Source: Pontixanthobacter sp. CEM42
GTDB taxonomy: Bacteria; Pseudomonadota; Alphaproteobacteria; Sphingomonadales; Sphingomonadaceae
Assembly: GCF_017812015.1 (NCBI RefSeq)
Contig: NZ_JADQTN010000001.1
Coordinates: forward strand, 1,466,501 to 1,530,500
Length of the DNA stretch: 64,000 nucleotides
Direction: 5' to 3'
Within the stretch, counting starts at the first letter, position 1. Each line of letters opens with the position of its first letter. Position numbers and translations under genes: made by a program. Of the stretch, positions 1 to 7,287 are shown in pieces. Under the pieces are notes generated by a model, which saw only the letters and a program-made list of their open reading frames with translations, searched no databases and was not told where the DNA came from.

Positions 1-161
1 AGACTTCGCGCCTCATCAGCAGTGCCATCATCACTGTTGTCATCGACAACAATCGCTTCCCAGCCATCGGGACCCAACGCCTCCTCAATCCGTGCCACCA
101 ACGGTGCCAGATTGCCTCGCTCATTCAACGTTGGGAGGATGATCGCAAGCTGGAGAGTCAC
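1..161 (-). CDS. Glycosyltransferase family 2, N-terminal part (cut by window edge)
   Basis: The reading frame begins at a GTG (161) and runs off the left edge, leaving 53 codons. It starts with LAIILPTLNERGNLAPLV and continues to a VVDDNSDDGTADEA stretch. The first is the beta-strand and loop opening a GT-A fold, and the second the nucleotide-sugar-binding aspartates of family 2 glycosyltransferases, closest in feel to the dolichol-phosphate-mannose synthase type. The start lies 4 nt past the leuB stop and a GGAG sits within the leuB 3' end, so it is probably translated from the same mRNA. Acceptor and sugar cannot be told from the fragment. Confidence 0.75.
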   Translation of the reverse strand, partial: MTLQLAIILPTLNERGNLAPLVARIEEALGPDGWEAIVVDDNSDDGTADEARS

Positions 162-165
162 CGGA

Positions 166-1224
166 TTATAAACGCTCCAACACTGCATCGCCAATCGCCG
201 CCGTGCCCAGATCACCACCCAGATCACCGCCGCGAATACCATCAGCGAGTGCCTTCGATACGGCTGCCTCAACGCGCGCGGCCTGCTCTTCTAGTCCAAA
301 CGAATGCCGCAGCATCATCGCAACCGACAGGATCGTTGCCATTGGGTTAGCCAATCCTTGCCCTGCAATATCCGGCGCACTGCCATGGATCGGTTCATAG
401 AGGCCGAAGGTGCCGAACTCGGTTTGCCTCTCACCGAGCGATGCGCTTGCCAGTAAGCCGATCGAGCCGACGCACATGCTAGCGAGATCGGACAGGATAT
501 CGCCAAACAGATTGCCGGCCAGCACGACATCGAACTGGCTTGGATCTTTGACCATCTGCATCGCGGCGTTGTCTACATACATATGCGTCAACTCTACATC
601 GGAATACTCCGAGGCTACCTCAACCACTACATCGCGCCACAGCTGGCTGGTCTCGAGGACATTAGCCTTGTCCACGCTGCACAGACGCGAACCACGCTTC
701 TGCGCTGCTCGGAAGCCGGCATGCGCAATGCGGCGCACTTCGCTCTCGGAATAGGACATCATGTCCCACCCCTCGCGCTGACCATCATCCGTGGTACGCA
801 TGCCCTTATCGCCAAAATAGACATCACCGTTCAGCTCGCGGACGATCAGCATATCGATTGTTCGCGCGAGTTCAGGTTTCAGACCCGACATGTCTTCGAG
901 ACCCCGAAACACTGTTGCGGGACGTAAATTGGCGAACAGGCCTAGCTCGGATCGCAGACCCAAAACAGCTTGCTCGGGCCGCAAGCGCCGTTCCAAATTG
1001 TCGCAGGATGGATCGCCAACCGCACCAAACAGCACCGCATCACAAGCCTTCGCCATATCGAGCGTTTCCGCAGGCAGCGGATGGCCGTGACGCTTATAGG
1101 CTATCGCTCCAACATCACCCTCAAACAAGGTCAGTCCGGACAGGTCGAGCGCTTCCAACACACGTACTGCTTCACGCGTGACTTCCGCACCAATTCCGTC
1201 GCCAGGGAACACCGCAATTTTCAT
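166..1224 (-). CDS. leuB: 3-isopropylmalate dehydrogenase
   Basis: This enzyme carries out the NAD+-dependent oxidative decarboxylation of 3-isopropylmalate in leucine biosynthesis in the cytoplasm. The 352-residue length is normal. The N-terminus has the family PGDGIGAEV loop. The middle has the arginine-rich substrate region ([13 protein letters not shown]) and the [13 protein letters not shown] segment. The C-terminal half has NLFGDILSD with the metal-binding aspartates, and [15 protein letters not shown], the NAD-binding loop. Its ATG overlaps the recO stop by 4 nt (ATGA), so it is translationally coupled in the ubiK-to-glycosyltransferase operon. Confidence 0.97.
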   Translation of the reverse strand: MKIAVFPGDGIGAEVTREAVRVLEALDLSGLTLFEGDVGAIAYKRHGHPLPAETLDMAKACDAVLFGAVGDPSCDNLERRLRPEQAVLGLRSELGLFANLRPATVFRGLEDMSGLKPELARTIDMLIVRELNGDVYFGDKGMRTTDDGQREGWDMMSYSESEVRRIAHAGFRAAQKRGSRLCSVDKANVLETSQLWRDVVVEVASEYSDVELTHMYVDNAAMQMVKDPSQFDVVLAGNLFGDILSDLASMCVGSIGLLASASLGERQTEFGTFGLYEPIHGSAPDIAGQGLANPMATILSVAMMLRHSFGLEEQAARVEAAVSKALADGIRGGDLGGDLGTAAIGDAVLERL

Positions 1225-1835
1225 GTATCTATTTGTCCGTTGATCTTCGCCAATCGCTCGCGAAGGAGCGTTCGGGCGGACATAACATCGCCATAAGTGC
1301 CAGCAAGCAAGTGTTTCTCTATCGGCGTAAACAATCGATCAAACGCGGTAAGCGCCTCTGCGAAACCGGCGAACTCGGGGGGAGGACCCCCACCGTACCC
1401 CAGCTCGCGCAGCATCAGAGTCTCGTAGCTCACGAGACCCGCCAACCAGCCGCGCGCAGACGGCGCTCCACATATTGCATCGAGCACCGCCTTCAGCGCC
1501 GGATAGAGACTGGGATAGGCGTTGCGTTCAGGAAGCACCGATGCGGTCAACGCGGTTACCCAGCTGATCGCTGCCGCAGGAAGCGGCTCGCTCAGCCAAG
1601 GGCCACGGCTTTCGAGCAATTCAACTTTCGCAAAAGGCAATTGATTGTCCGACTTCGACCGCAGATCGACCTCAACCAGATTGCCCGGAATAACCACCGG
1701 GCGCAGTTGCCGCCCACGCCCACCTGCGACATAGCCCGCGACAAGGCCTTCCCGCTCGGTCAGCATCCGTGCAATCACAGCGGTTTCGCCGTGTGGACGG
1801 GCGGAAACAAGGATTGCTGGTGCGCGGAGATTCAT
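1221..1835 (-). CDS. recO: DNA repair protein RecO
   Basis: RecO loads RecA on SSB-coated single-stranded DNA in the RecFOR pathway and anneals strands. The N-terminal 80 residues look like the family OB fold ([19 protein letters not shown], then [19 protein letters not shown]), followed by a helical domain. At 204 residues it is shorter than the roughly 240 typical of enterobacterial RecO. The only cysteine is in AICGAPS, so the zinc-finger cysteines are missing. The ATG at 1835 overlaps the upstream stop by 4 nt, which favours it over a longer upstream reading of the same frame. Confidence 0.88.
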   Translation of the reverse strand: MNLRAPAILVSARPHGETAVIARMLTEREGLVAGYVAGGRGRQLRPVVIPGNLVEVDLRSKSDNQLPFAKVELLESRGPWLSEPLPAAAISWVTALTASVLPERNAYPSLYPALKAVLDAICGAPSARGWLAGLVSYETLMLRELGYGGGPPPEFAGFAEALTAFDRLFTPIEKHLLAGTYGDVMSARTLLRERLAKINGQIDT

Positions 1836-2911
1836 TGCTGCGCAAGCGCCCATTCCAGCATCCGCTTGGCGGTCTCGCCGCGTACTTGCCAAGACATGCA
1901 CCGCACGCCGCCGCCCATCTGGCAGATGCCGCCCGATTGCACGGGAATAATCTCTTTCGATGTCCATTCGCGCATTGATGCAAGCGCCTCAGCATCCTCG
2001 GGAATGCCGAATTGCGGGAAGTATATTCGCTCCGGCGTTACCAGCATATTGGTGTAAAGACCGCAGGCCGAGCCGAACCGTTCATCATAGATTGTCGACC
2101 CGTCATAAGGCGTAGTGATTTCGTGGATCGTGACGTCGGGCAATCCAGCGCGCAAATCGGCCTTTAGCTTTTCCGCATAGGCTGGGTCTTCAGTGTAAGA
2201 ATTGATCACCAACACATTGGGCTCAACGAACGCAACGACGCCATCGGCATGCTCAAGACCGCCCTGTTCATCAGCGTCGATAAAGGCAACGTGATCGACA
2301 TTGGGCAAGCTGGTCAGATATTCGCGTGCCTGCTTCTCGGTGGCGTTATTGTCGGCAAGGAATTTGCGGCTAACCACCACACGCCCAGCGTAGTCATCGA
2401 CGAAGTTTCCGCCATCATTGAGCCAATCACTCTCGGCAAATTTGACGCCGGCTTCCTCGATCAACTCGGCAAAGTCCTCTTGCACTTCATCGGCAGTTTT
2501 TTGCCCGTTACGCCCGCCACCTTGGCCCGCTGCAGTGTAGCGAAACATCATTGGAGAGGTCGCACTCGACAGCGTGAAATCGCGCATCCAGATATCCAAC
2601 TGCGGGGCGATAACAACGTGCTCTTCGCCCAATGCATCGGCATAGGCGGCGCGATCCTGCTCCGCGACGAGCACCAGAACATCATCACGTTCTGCCACCT
2701 GCTTGGCGTAGGCGATGTGGAAATCGCGCAACTCGTCTTTGATATCACTGTAGTAATCGTCGACCGAAGGCGGCCCGGCAAGAACGATCAGTTCCTTCTC
2801 GCTGTTCATAGTTTCTTCCGGTTGCTGAGCTTCGCTTGCACTGCACGCAACCAAAAGGCCGCTCGCAAGCAGCGAGAAAGCGACTTTGGTTGGGAAACGA
2901 AGCGGACCCAC
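1832..2911 (-). CDS. Agmatine deiminase / peptidyl-arginine deiminase family lipoprotein
   Basis: The mature part belongs to the PAD_porph guanidine-modifying family. It has an N-terminal WMRD, the GGNFVDDYAGRVVVS segment, the EHADG motif carrying the catalytic His, and the C-terminal GGGVRCMSWQ with the nucleophilic Cys. Residues before about 25 form a lipoprotein signal ending in LLVAC, so the enzyme should be anchored outside the cytoplasm, unlike the usual cytosolic agmatine deiminase. The residue before the Cys is Arg, where agmatine deiminases usually have His (GGNIHC). The start is uncertain: no ATG lies between the ubiK stop and the signal peptide, so GTG 2911 or TTG 2920 must serve. 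Substrate could be agmatine, a peptidyl-arginine or another guanidine. Confidence 0.78.
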   Translation of the reverse strand: MGPLRFPTKVAFSLLASGLLVACSASEAQQPEETMNSEKELIVLAGPPSVDDYYSDIKDELRDFHIAYAKQVAERDDVLVLVAEQDRAAYADALGEEHVVIAPQLDIWMRDFTLSSATSPMMFRYTAAGQGGGRNGQKTADEVQEDFAELIEEAGVKFAESDWLNDGGNFVDDYAGRVVVSRKFLADNNATEKQAREYLTSLPNVDHVAFIDADEQGGLEHADGVVAFVEPNVLVINSYTEDPAYAEKLKADLRAGLPDVTIHEITTPYDGSTIYDERFGSACGLYTNMLVTPERIYFPQFGIPEDAEALASMREWTSKEIIPVQSGGICQMGGGVRCMSWQVRGETAKRMLEWALAQQ

Positions 2912-2921
2912 CCGCTTCAAA

Positions 2922-3170
2922 TTACTTGGCCAGCTTGGCTTCAAGTTCGGCCAGGCGTTCAGAGAGCTTTTCGTTCTCTTCACGTGCCTTAGCAGCCATA
3001 TCTTTGACCGCGTCGAATTCCTCACGGCTTACAAAATCCATCCCGCCCATTGCTTCTTTGACACGTTCACGCGCACTCTCGCGCGCTTCGCGGGTCATAC
3101 CCGCAAAGGTACCTGCGGCACTGTTAGCGATTTTGACGAAGTCGGAGATGATAGGGTTCTGGCTTTGCAT
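2922..3170 (-). CDS. ubiK: Ubiquinone biosynthesis accessory factor UbiK (BMFP family)
   Basis: This 82-residue protein has the BMFP-domain architecture: an amphipathic N-terminal helix (NPIISDFVKIANSAAGT) followed by a heptad-patterned coiled coil (REEFDAVKDMAAKA, then LSERLAELEAKLAK). The family forms trimers and helps the Ubi complex and lipid interface in aerobic ubiquinone biosynthesis. It is the first gene of the minus-strand operon that continues to recO and leuB, with only about 10 nt to the next start. A 258 bp inverted-repeat element lies just upstream, at 3205-3462. Confidence 0.85.
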   Translation of the reverse strand: MQSQNPIISDFVKIANSAAGTFAGMTREARESARERVKEAMGGMDFVSREEFDAVKDMAAKAREENEKLSERLAELEAKLAK

Positions 3171-3204
3171 GATCGCTATTTGGGTTTCGCAGGCGGCAAT
3201 GTCC

Positions 3205-3462
3205 AGAGTCTTTTGTTTAGCCTCAGGCGCCGGCGCTCACATCCGTTCACTTGGCTATCCTCGCTTTCGCTCCTTATCGGTCGCTACGCTGCGGGCTGGC
3301 CACGTAGCCCTATGGCAGCGCGACCGGGAACCGGGAGTGCCCTGAGAGGCCGGGAATGGTCCGGTTTCTGACTAGGAAACCGCAAGCGCGACTGCGCGCC
3401 CGAGCTTATGCGAGGTAGCAAGCGAGGCGGATGCCTCGCGCCCGCAGGGCCAAAACAAAAAA
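3205..3462. repeat. Roughly 260 bp element with terminal inverted repeats, copy 1
   Basis: The 5' end AGAGTCTTTTGTTTAGCC is mirrored by an imperfect complement at the 3' end (GGGCCAAAACAAAA). Internal blocks are shared with the second copy at 5827-6092. Examples are TCCTCGCTTTCG, CGCTGCGGGC and CCGCAAGCGCGAC, with a shared GCGCGCCCGAGCTT block just after the last. No open reading frame of its own is convincing. It fills the gap between the 3' end of tspO and the ubiK promoter side. The structure resembles a MITE or a large fold-back RNA; no transposase is in the window. Confidence 0.75.
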
Positions 3463-3463
3463 A

Positions 3464-4015
3464 CTAAATCTCGATCCGCTGCACAGCTTGCGTTTGGTCA
3501 ACGCCATCGGCATCGGGATTGAGCTTCAAAAATTCATAATTCAGCAGCGTCGCGAAGCACAGCCACGCCAGATAAGGCAGCAGCAACAGCGCCGCCAATT
3601 GTCGCACGCGCCAAAACAGGCCAATCACTATCACTGCCGTGATGACCGAAGCGCCCAGCACGTAGAGGCCGAGCGTCATCTGGTAATTGCCGAAGAAAAC
3701 CAGCGTCCACGACTGCGCCAGCAGAAAATGCAGGACAAATACGATCAATGCCGCCACTCGTCCGCGCGCTCCCCACGCAGCGCAGATCAACGCGACTGAT
3801 AGGCCCAGCATTACGTAGAGAATTGTCCACACGATCCCGAACCACTTTGGCTCAGGGAAGATGTCCGGTTTGATCAGACTTTGAAACCACAGGCTGTTCG
3901 ATCCACCGCCAAATTGCTCTGCCAAGAAGCCTACGAGCAAGCAGGCAGGTACAGTAAACAACGCCCAGCGGAAGAAGCTGGCACGAAGCTGACCTTGAGA
4001 AGCGAGAACGTTCAT
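3464..4015 (-). CDS. tspO: TspO/MBR family tryptophan-rich sensory protein
   Basis: The 183-residue protein has five hydrophobic segments and the conserved tryptophan-rich pattern of the translocator-protein family: PKWFGIVWTILYVMLG around residue 55, AQSWTLVFFGNYQMTLG in the middle, and PYLAWLCFATLLNYEFLKLN near the end. TspO proteins bind porphyrins and act in tetrapyrrole or oxidative-stress signalling in the membrane. In photosynthetic alphaproteobacteria TspO down-regulates pigment genes. The ATG at 4015 is preceded by a good GGAG. The gene ends against the inverted-repeat element. Confidence 0.93.
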   Translation of the reverse strand: MNVLASQGQLRASFFRWALFTVPACLLVGFLAEQFGGGSNSLWFQSLIKPDIFPEPKWFGIVWTILYVMLGLSVALICAAWGARGRVAALIVFVLHFLLAQSWTLVFFGNYQMTLGLYVLGASVITAVIVIGLFWRVRQLAALLLLPYLAWLCFATLLNYEFLKLNPDADGVDQTQAVQRIEI

Positions 4016-4119
4016 GGAGTCTCCAAAGGTGATTCGCCAAATACGATTCAATGCAGGACTTTGGCGGGGGATGCCGCGTGCTGCAATGGGGTGATCCAGA
4101 TTGTGCCGTGCTGGGAAGC

Positions 4120-4872
4120 CTAACCGCCGCGGACTTGCCCGCGTTGAGCCGATATCAGGAACTCGACATTGCCTTCGGGTCCAGTGATTGGACTGCGAAC
4201 GATCCCTTCGACTTCCCAAGCTTCGCCTTCCAGCCACTCACGGACCTCGTCGCAAACGCGTTGATGCAGTGCCTCATCTCGAACAACGCCGCCCTTACCA
4301 ACTTCCTCGCGGCGCACTTCAAATTGCGGTTTGATGAGAGCAACCAGTCGGCAGTCTGGCTGGGCAAGCTTCAGCGGCACTTCGAGGACTTTGCTCAAGC
4401 CTATGAAGGACGCGTCGCACACTACCCAACTAAAGGGATGTGTGATCATACCCGCCGTCAGGATGCGCGCGCTGGTCTGTTCAAGTACCGTCACCCGATC
4501 ATCATCGCGCAGTTTCCAAGCGAGCTGATTTGTCCCGCTATCCACCGCGATCACGTGTGTCGCGCCGCCTTGCAGCAGCACATCGGTGAACCCACCGGTC
4601 GAACTGCCGACATCCATCGCCGTCACACCGCTCGGGTCGAGGCCAAAATGCCCGATTGCATGCGCCAGTTTGATACCGCCACGGCTGACCCATGGATGGT
4701 CACGCCCGCGCACTTCCAATGGCGCATCTTCGGATAATTGCTGGCCCGATTTTGCCATTTTGGTTTCGCCGGAGAACACCAGCCCCGCCATCACTAGCGC
4801 CTGCGCACGTGTCCGGCTCTCGACCAGTCCTCGCTCGACAAGCATCTGATCAAGGCGTCTTTTCTTTGGCAT
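4120..4872 (-). CDS. tlyA: TlyA family rRNA (cytidine-2'-O)-methyltransferase
   Basis: The 250-residue protein starts with an S4-like RNA-binding domain (RLDQMLVERGLVESRTRAQALV). An FtsJ-type methyltransferase domain follows, with MDVGSSTGGFTDVLL as the SAM motif I, an AVDSGTNQL acidic loop and IKPQFEV. TlyA enzymes 2'-O-methylate cytidines in ribosomal RNA and can affect capreomycin sensitivity; older annotation calls them haemolysin A. The start at 4872 puts the S4 domain at the very N-terminus. An ATG 42 nt upstream gives a less likely 14-residue extension. Confidence 0.93.
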   Translation of the reverse strand: MPKKRRLDQMLVERGLVESRTRAQALVMAGLVFSGETKMAKSGQQLSEDAPLEVRGRDHPWVSRGGIKLAHAIGHFGLDPSGVTAMDVGSSTGGFTDVLLQGGATHVIAVDSGTNQLAWKLRDDDRVTVLEQTSARILTAGMITHPFSWVVCDASFIGLSKVLEVPLKLAQPDCRLVALIKPQFEVRREEVGKGGVVRDEALHQRVCDEVREWLEGEAWEVEGIVRSPITGPEGNVEFLISAQRGQVRGG

Positions 4873-4951
4873 AAATTCCATTTTGGTTTGGACCTGAGAA
4901 GCGTTAGCGCGCATTGTAACGATAAGAAACTGCTATCCCGTTGGAGCCCCC

Positions 4952-5506
4952 GTGAAACGACGCCTTGCCATTTGTACCCTGCCACTGCTCGCTGTGACCT
5001 GCTGCAAGTCAGCACCCGATCCTGTACCGCCACCGGTTATTCAGGTGCCCGCGCCGACACCAACGCCAACTCCTACTCCCACGCCAGCTCCGGTTCTGGG
5101 TGAGCCGGAATATGAGAACTGGCCTGATGCACCGCAGACTGCCGGTGATTGGACCTATCGCGATGACACTAGCCTTAGCTACGCCACCTTCGGCACAGCC
5201 GGCAGCGCGGCGCGGTTTGGTGTGGAATGCTCCAAATCATCGCGCAACATTCGCCTCGTTCGCGGTGCGCGCGCATCGGGGACTGTGCCTATGCGGATAC
5301 GCACCGAAACTGCGCAGCGCTTGCTTGATGCAGCCCCTTCCGCCGATGGACGCCCTATGCTGATCGCCACGCTTTCTGCAAATGACCGGCTTCTCGATGC
5401 CATGGCCCTCAGTCGCGGCCGTTTTGCGGTTGAAACCGCGGGAATGGACACGCTCTATCTGCCAGCATGGCCGGAAATTACGCGCGTGATCGAAGATTGC
5501 CGGTAG
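4952..5506 (+). CDS. Hypothetical exported protein with Pro/Thr linker
   Basis: A positively charged start (MKRRLAIC) and a short hydrophobic stretch ending LAVTCCKS suggest export. The CC could be a degenerate lipobox, although Thr before Cys is unusual. A proline and PT-repeat linker (VPAPTPTPTPTPTPAP, about residues 32-47) tethers a globular domain of about 130 residues containing two further cysteines (VECSKS and the C-terminal EDCR) that could pair. I recognise no named family. It is transcribed divergently from tlyA with 79 bp between them. Confidence 0.7.
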   Translation: MKRRLAICTLPLLAVTCCKSAPDPVPPPVIQVPAPTPTPTPTPTPAPVLGEPEYENWPDAPQTAGDWTYRDDTSLSYATFGTAGSAARFGVECSKSSRNIRLVRGARASGTVPMRIRTETAQRLLDAAPSADGRPMLIATLSANDRLLDAMALSRGRFAVETAGMDTLYLPAWPEITRVIEDCR

Positions 5507-5668
5507 CTGCATTAACGCCGCTTTTTGGAGCGCGCAATTGTGACGTGGAAAAAGATAAAATCAAGCCTTGTGTTGCGGGTCAAAACGACTCACAAAGGTA
5601 GTCAAGATCAGCGGCACACGCAGGTCTTGGACCTTCCGGTGAACGGCAGGTTCTGGCTTTCAAGCGCG

Positions 5669-5682
5669 AAAGGAGGTGATCC
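5669..5682 (+). promoter_or_regulatory. Maximal Shine-Dalgarno sequence
   Basis: AAAGGAGGTGATCC is an uninterrupted complement of the 3' end of bacterial 16S rRNA (GGATCACCTCCTTT), far longer than the 4-6 nt used elsewhere in this window. It is followed after one base by an ATG, so the spacing from the GGAGG core is about normal. Confidence 0.7.
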
Positions 5683-5683
5683 G

Positions 5684-5743
5684 ATGTCTCATGGTTCAAT
5701 TAAGGGGTCGGTTAAGTTCCACACGGGAAGTGCTCTGGGCTAA
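5684..5743 (+). CDS. 19-residue micro-ORF behind a maximal ribosome binding site
   Basis: The peptide MSHGSIKGSVKFHTGSALG is encoded directly after the 14 nt anti-16S sequence. The KGSVKF stretch vaguely recalls the first strand of cold-shock domains (KGTVKWF), but the frame closes after 19 codons and no other frame continues the match. It might be a real small protein, or its translation might only serve to occupy ribosomes or control RNA folding. There is no direct evidence of function. Confidence 0.4.
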   Translation: MSHGSIKGSVKFHTGSALG

Positions 5744-5790
5744 CGCCACATAGAGTTTTCGTGGACGGCACTTCTGGCCGTTGACCATGC

Positions 5791-5827
5791 GAAAGGCGGT
5801 ACCTCCTACGGGCGAGGGCCGCCTTTC
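5791..5827 (+). terminator. Strong hairpin terminator with anti-SD loop
   Basis: GAAAGGCGG (5791-5799) pairs perfectly with CCGCCTTTC (5819-5827) and is followed by ACTTTTGTTT. The 19 nt loop includes ACCTCCT (5801-5807), complementary to a Shine-Dalgarno core. The loop can partly close as CCTC/GAGG. The second copy of the inverted-repeat element begins right at the 3' foot. Confidence 0.6.
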
Positions 5828-6092
5828 ACTTTTGTTTGGCCTCAAGCGCCGGCGGCTGCATCCGCAGCCTTGGCTTTCCTCGCTTTCGTTCCCTGACGGT
5901 CACTTCGCTGCGGGCGGGCCGGTCGGCCCTTTGACTGCCGTGACCAAGGTTCAGAACAAATTCTGATGGCTAGGAATGGCTCGGTCAGCGACTAGCTGAC
6001 CGCAAGCGCGACCGCGCGCCCGAGCTTCTGCGAAGTAGCCAAGCGAGCCGGATGGCTCGCGCCCGGCGACTGAGGGTTAAACAAAAGACTCT
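5827..6092. repeat. Roughly 260 bp element with terminal inverted repeats, copy 2
   Basis: The left end CTTTTGTTTGGCCTCA is mirrored at the right end by TGAGGGTTAAACAAAAG, and the internal blocks of copy 1 (3205-3462) recur in the same order and orientation. The right-terminal half, from CCGCAAGCGCGACCGCG to the end, is the best conserved part. The copy lies between the terminator hairpin and ilvE, ending about 40 bp before the ilvE ATG, so it forms the whole ilvE upstream region. No transposase or own reading frame is seen. Confidence 0.75.
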
Positions 6093-6132
6093 CCCCCTTG
6101 CCCTGCAACGCCCCTCCCATTATCCGGCGCAC

Positions 6133-7209
6133 ATGGAATTCAAGAGTATCCCCCACCCCTCGCCGACCGCTGCCGATGCACGCGATGCGGCGCTTGTTGA
6201 TCCCGGCTTCGGAAAGCTGTTCTCCGATCACATGGTGGTGATCGACTATGTGGAGGGACAAGGCTGGCACAATGCCACAGTTGGTCCACGCGAAGCGCTG
6301 AGCCTCGACCCGGCTGCATCGGTGCTGCATTATGCGCAAGAAATCTTCGAAGGCATGAAGGCCTATCGCCAAGAAGATGGCGGCGTTGCACTGTTCCGTC
6401 CGGAGGAAAACGCGCGCCGCTTCAATGACAGCGCGGACCGCATGGCCATGCCCCGCATTCCCGAAGAATTGTTTATCGAAGCCGTTCGCCAGTTGGTGGC
6501 GGTGGACCGCGACTGGTTCCCAAGTGTCGATGGCGGCGCGCTATATTTGCGACCCTTTATGTTCGCGAGCGAGGCATTCCTCGGTGTGCGTCCAGCGAAG
6601 GAATACAAGTTCATAGTCATCGCAAGTCCGGCAGGCAACTATTTCAAATCGGGTGTCCCCGCAGTGAAAATCTGGGTCGCAAAGGACTATGTCCGCGCAG
6701 CCAAGGGCGGCACTGGCGCGGCAAAAACCGGCGGCAATTACGCGGCCAGCCTAGTCCCGCAAGCTGAAGCTATCGAAAAGGGCTGCGATCAAGTGGTGTT
6801 CCTCGATGCCATCGAGCGCAAATGGATCGAGGAATTGGGCGGGATGAACCTGTTCTTCGTGATGGAAGACGGCACCGTCATCACACCTCCGCTGACTGGC
6901 ACAATCCTGCCCGGCATCACGCGCAACAGTTTGATTCAGCTACTTCGCGAAGAAGGCCTGACTGTCCGTGAAGAACTTTACAGCATCGACCAATGGAAAG
7001 CCGATGCGGAGAGCGGTAAACTGCTGGAGACTATGGCCTGCGGAACGGCAGCGGTTGTTACTCCAGTCGGACATGTAACAGGCAATGATGTCGACTTCAC
7101 GATCGGCAGCGGCGGTCCGGGGCAACTGACGAGCAAGCTGCGCGAGAAGCTAGTTGGTATCCAGCGTGGGAGCATGGACGATACGCATGATTGGGTGATG
7201 CGGTTGTGA
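6133..7209 (+). CDS. ilvE: Branched-chain amino acid aminotransferase
   Basis: The enzyme transfers the amino group between glutamate and the 2-oxo acids of Leu, Ile and Val, using PLP. At 358 residues it fits the type-II, eukaryote-like subgroup. Visible signatures are HYAQEIFEGMKAY, YLRPFMFASE and AAKTGGNYAASLVPQ, which holds the PLP region. ELGGMNLFFVMEDG and TGTILPGITRNSL follow in the C-terminal half. The ATG at 6133 matches the family N-terminus (FKSIPHPSPTAADARDA). There is no evident Shine-Dalgarno, and the upstream DNA is the inverted-repeat element. Confidence 0.96.
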   Translation: MEFKSIPHPSPTAADARDAALVDPGFGKLFSDHMVVIDYVEGQGWHNATVGPREALSLDPAASVLHYAQEIFEGMKAYRQEDGGVALFRPEENARRFNDSADRMAMPRIPEELFIEAVRQLVAVDRDWFPSVDGGALYLRPFMFASEAFLGVRPAKEYKFIVIASPAGNYFKSGVPAVKIWVAKDYVRAAKGGTGAAKTGGNYAASLVPQAEAIEKGCDQVVFLDAIERKWIEELGGMNLFFVMEDGTVITPPLTGTILPGITRNSLIQLLREEGLTVREELYSIDQWKADAESGKLLETMACGTAAVVTPVGHVTGNDVDFTIGSGGPGQLTSKLREKLVGIQRGSMDDTHDWVMRL

Positions 7210-7255
7210 CAACACCAGCACAATCGCATTCCTAAGCTGACGACACTCCTCTAGT

Positions 7256-7272
7256 ATGATACGCTGTATCAT
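7256..7272. promoter_or_regulatory. Palindromic operator candidate
   Basis: ATGATAC-GCT-GTATCAT is a perfect 7 bp inverted repeat with a 3 bp centre, 15 bp before the TTG start of the methyltransferase gene. The size and compact spacing are those of TetR- or GntR-type dimer sites. No regulator gene adjoins it, so the cognate protein is unknown. Confidence 0.4.
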
Positions 7273-7287
7273 GAATGGAGTGCTGAC

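Larger units (their letters stand above)
5640..5836 (+). ncRNA. Candidate small RNA / structured leader with micro-ORF and terminator
   Basis: This 620 bp gap between the exported protein and ilvE holds a micro-ORF with an extreme Shine-Dalgarno (5669-5682) and a strong GC hairpin at 5791-5827 followed by a U-rich stretch. The inverted repeat CCTTGTG...CACAAAGG at 5565-5598 lies upstream and could mark the promoter region. The terminator loop contains ACCTCCT, able to pair with AGGAGGT at the start of the micro-ORF. Whether this is a small RNA, a mini-gene or both is inference; the 5' end is not defined. Confidence 0.35.

Noticed and set aside
5040-5095. CCAACGCCAACTCCTACTCC-like repetition taken for a tandem DNA repeat
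   Set aside because: It lies in frame in the exported protein and encodes a Pro-Thr linker; codons vary at third positions, so protein selection explains it.
5668-5683. Possible 16S rRNA fragment (match to its 3' end)
   Set aside because: It is the complement, not the sense sequence, and only 14 nt long, with none of the adjoining rRNA sequence, so it is a Shine-Dalgarno.
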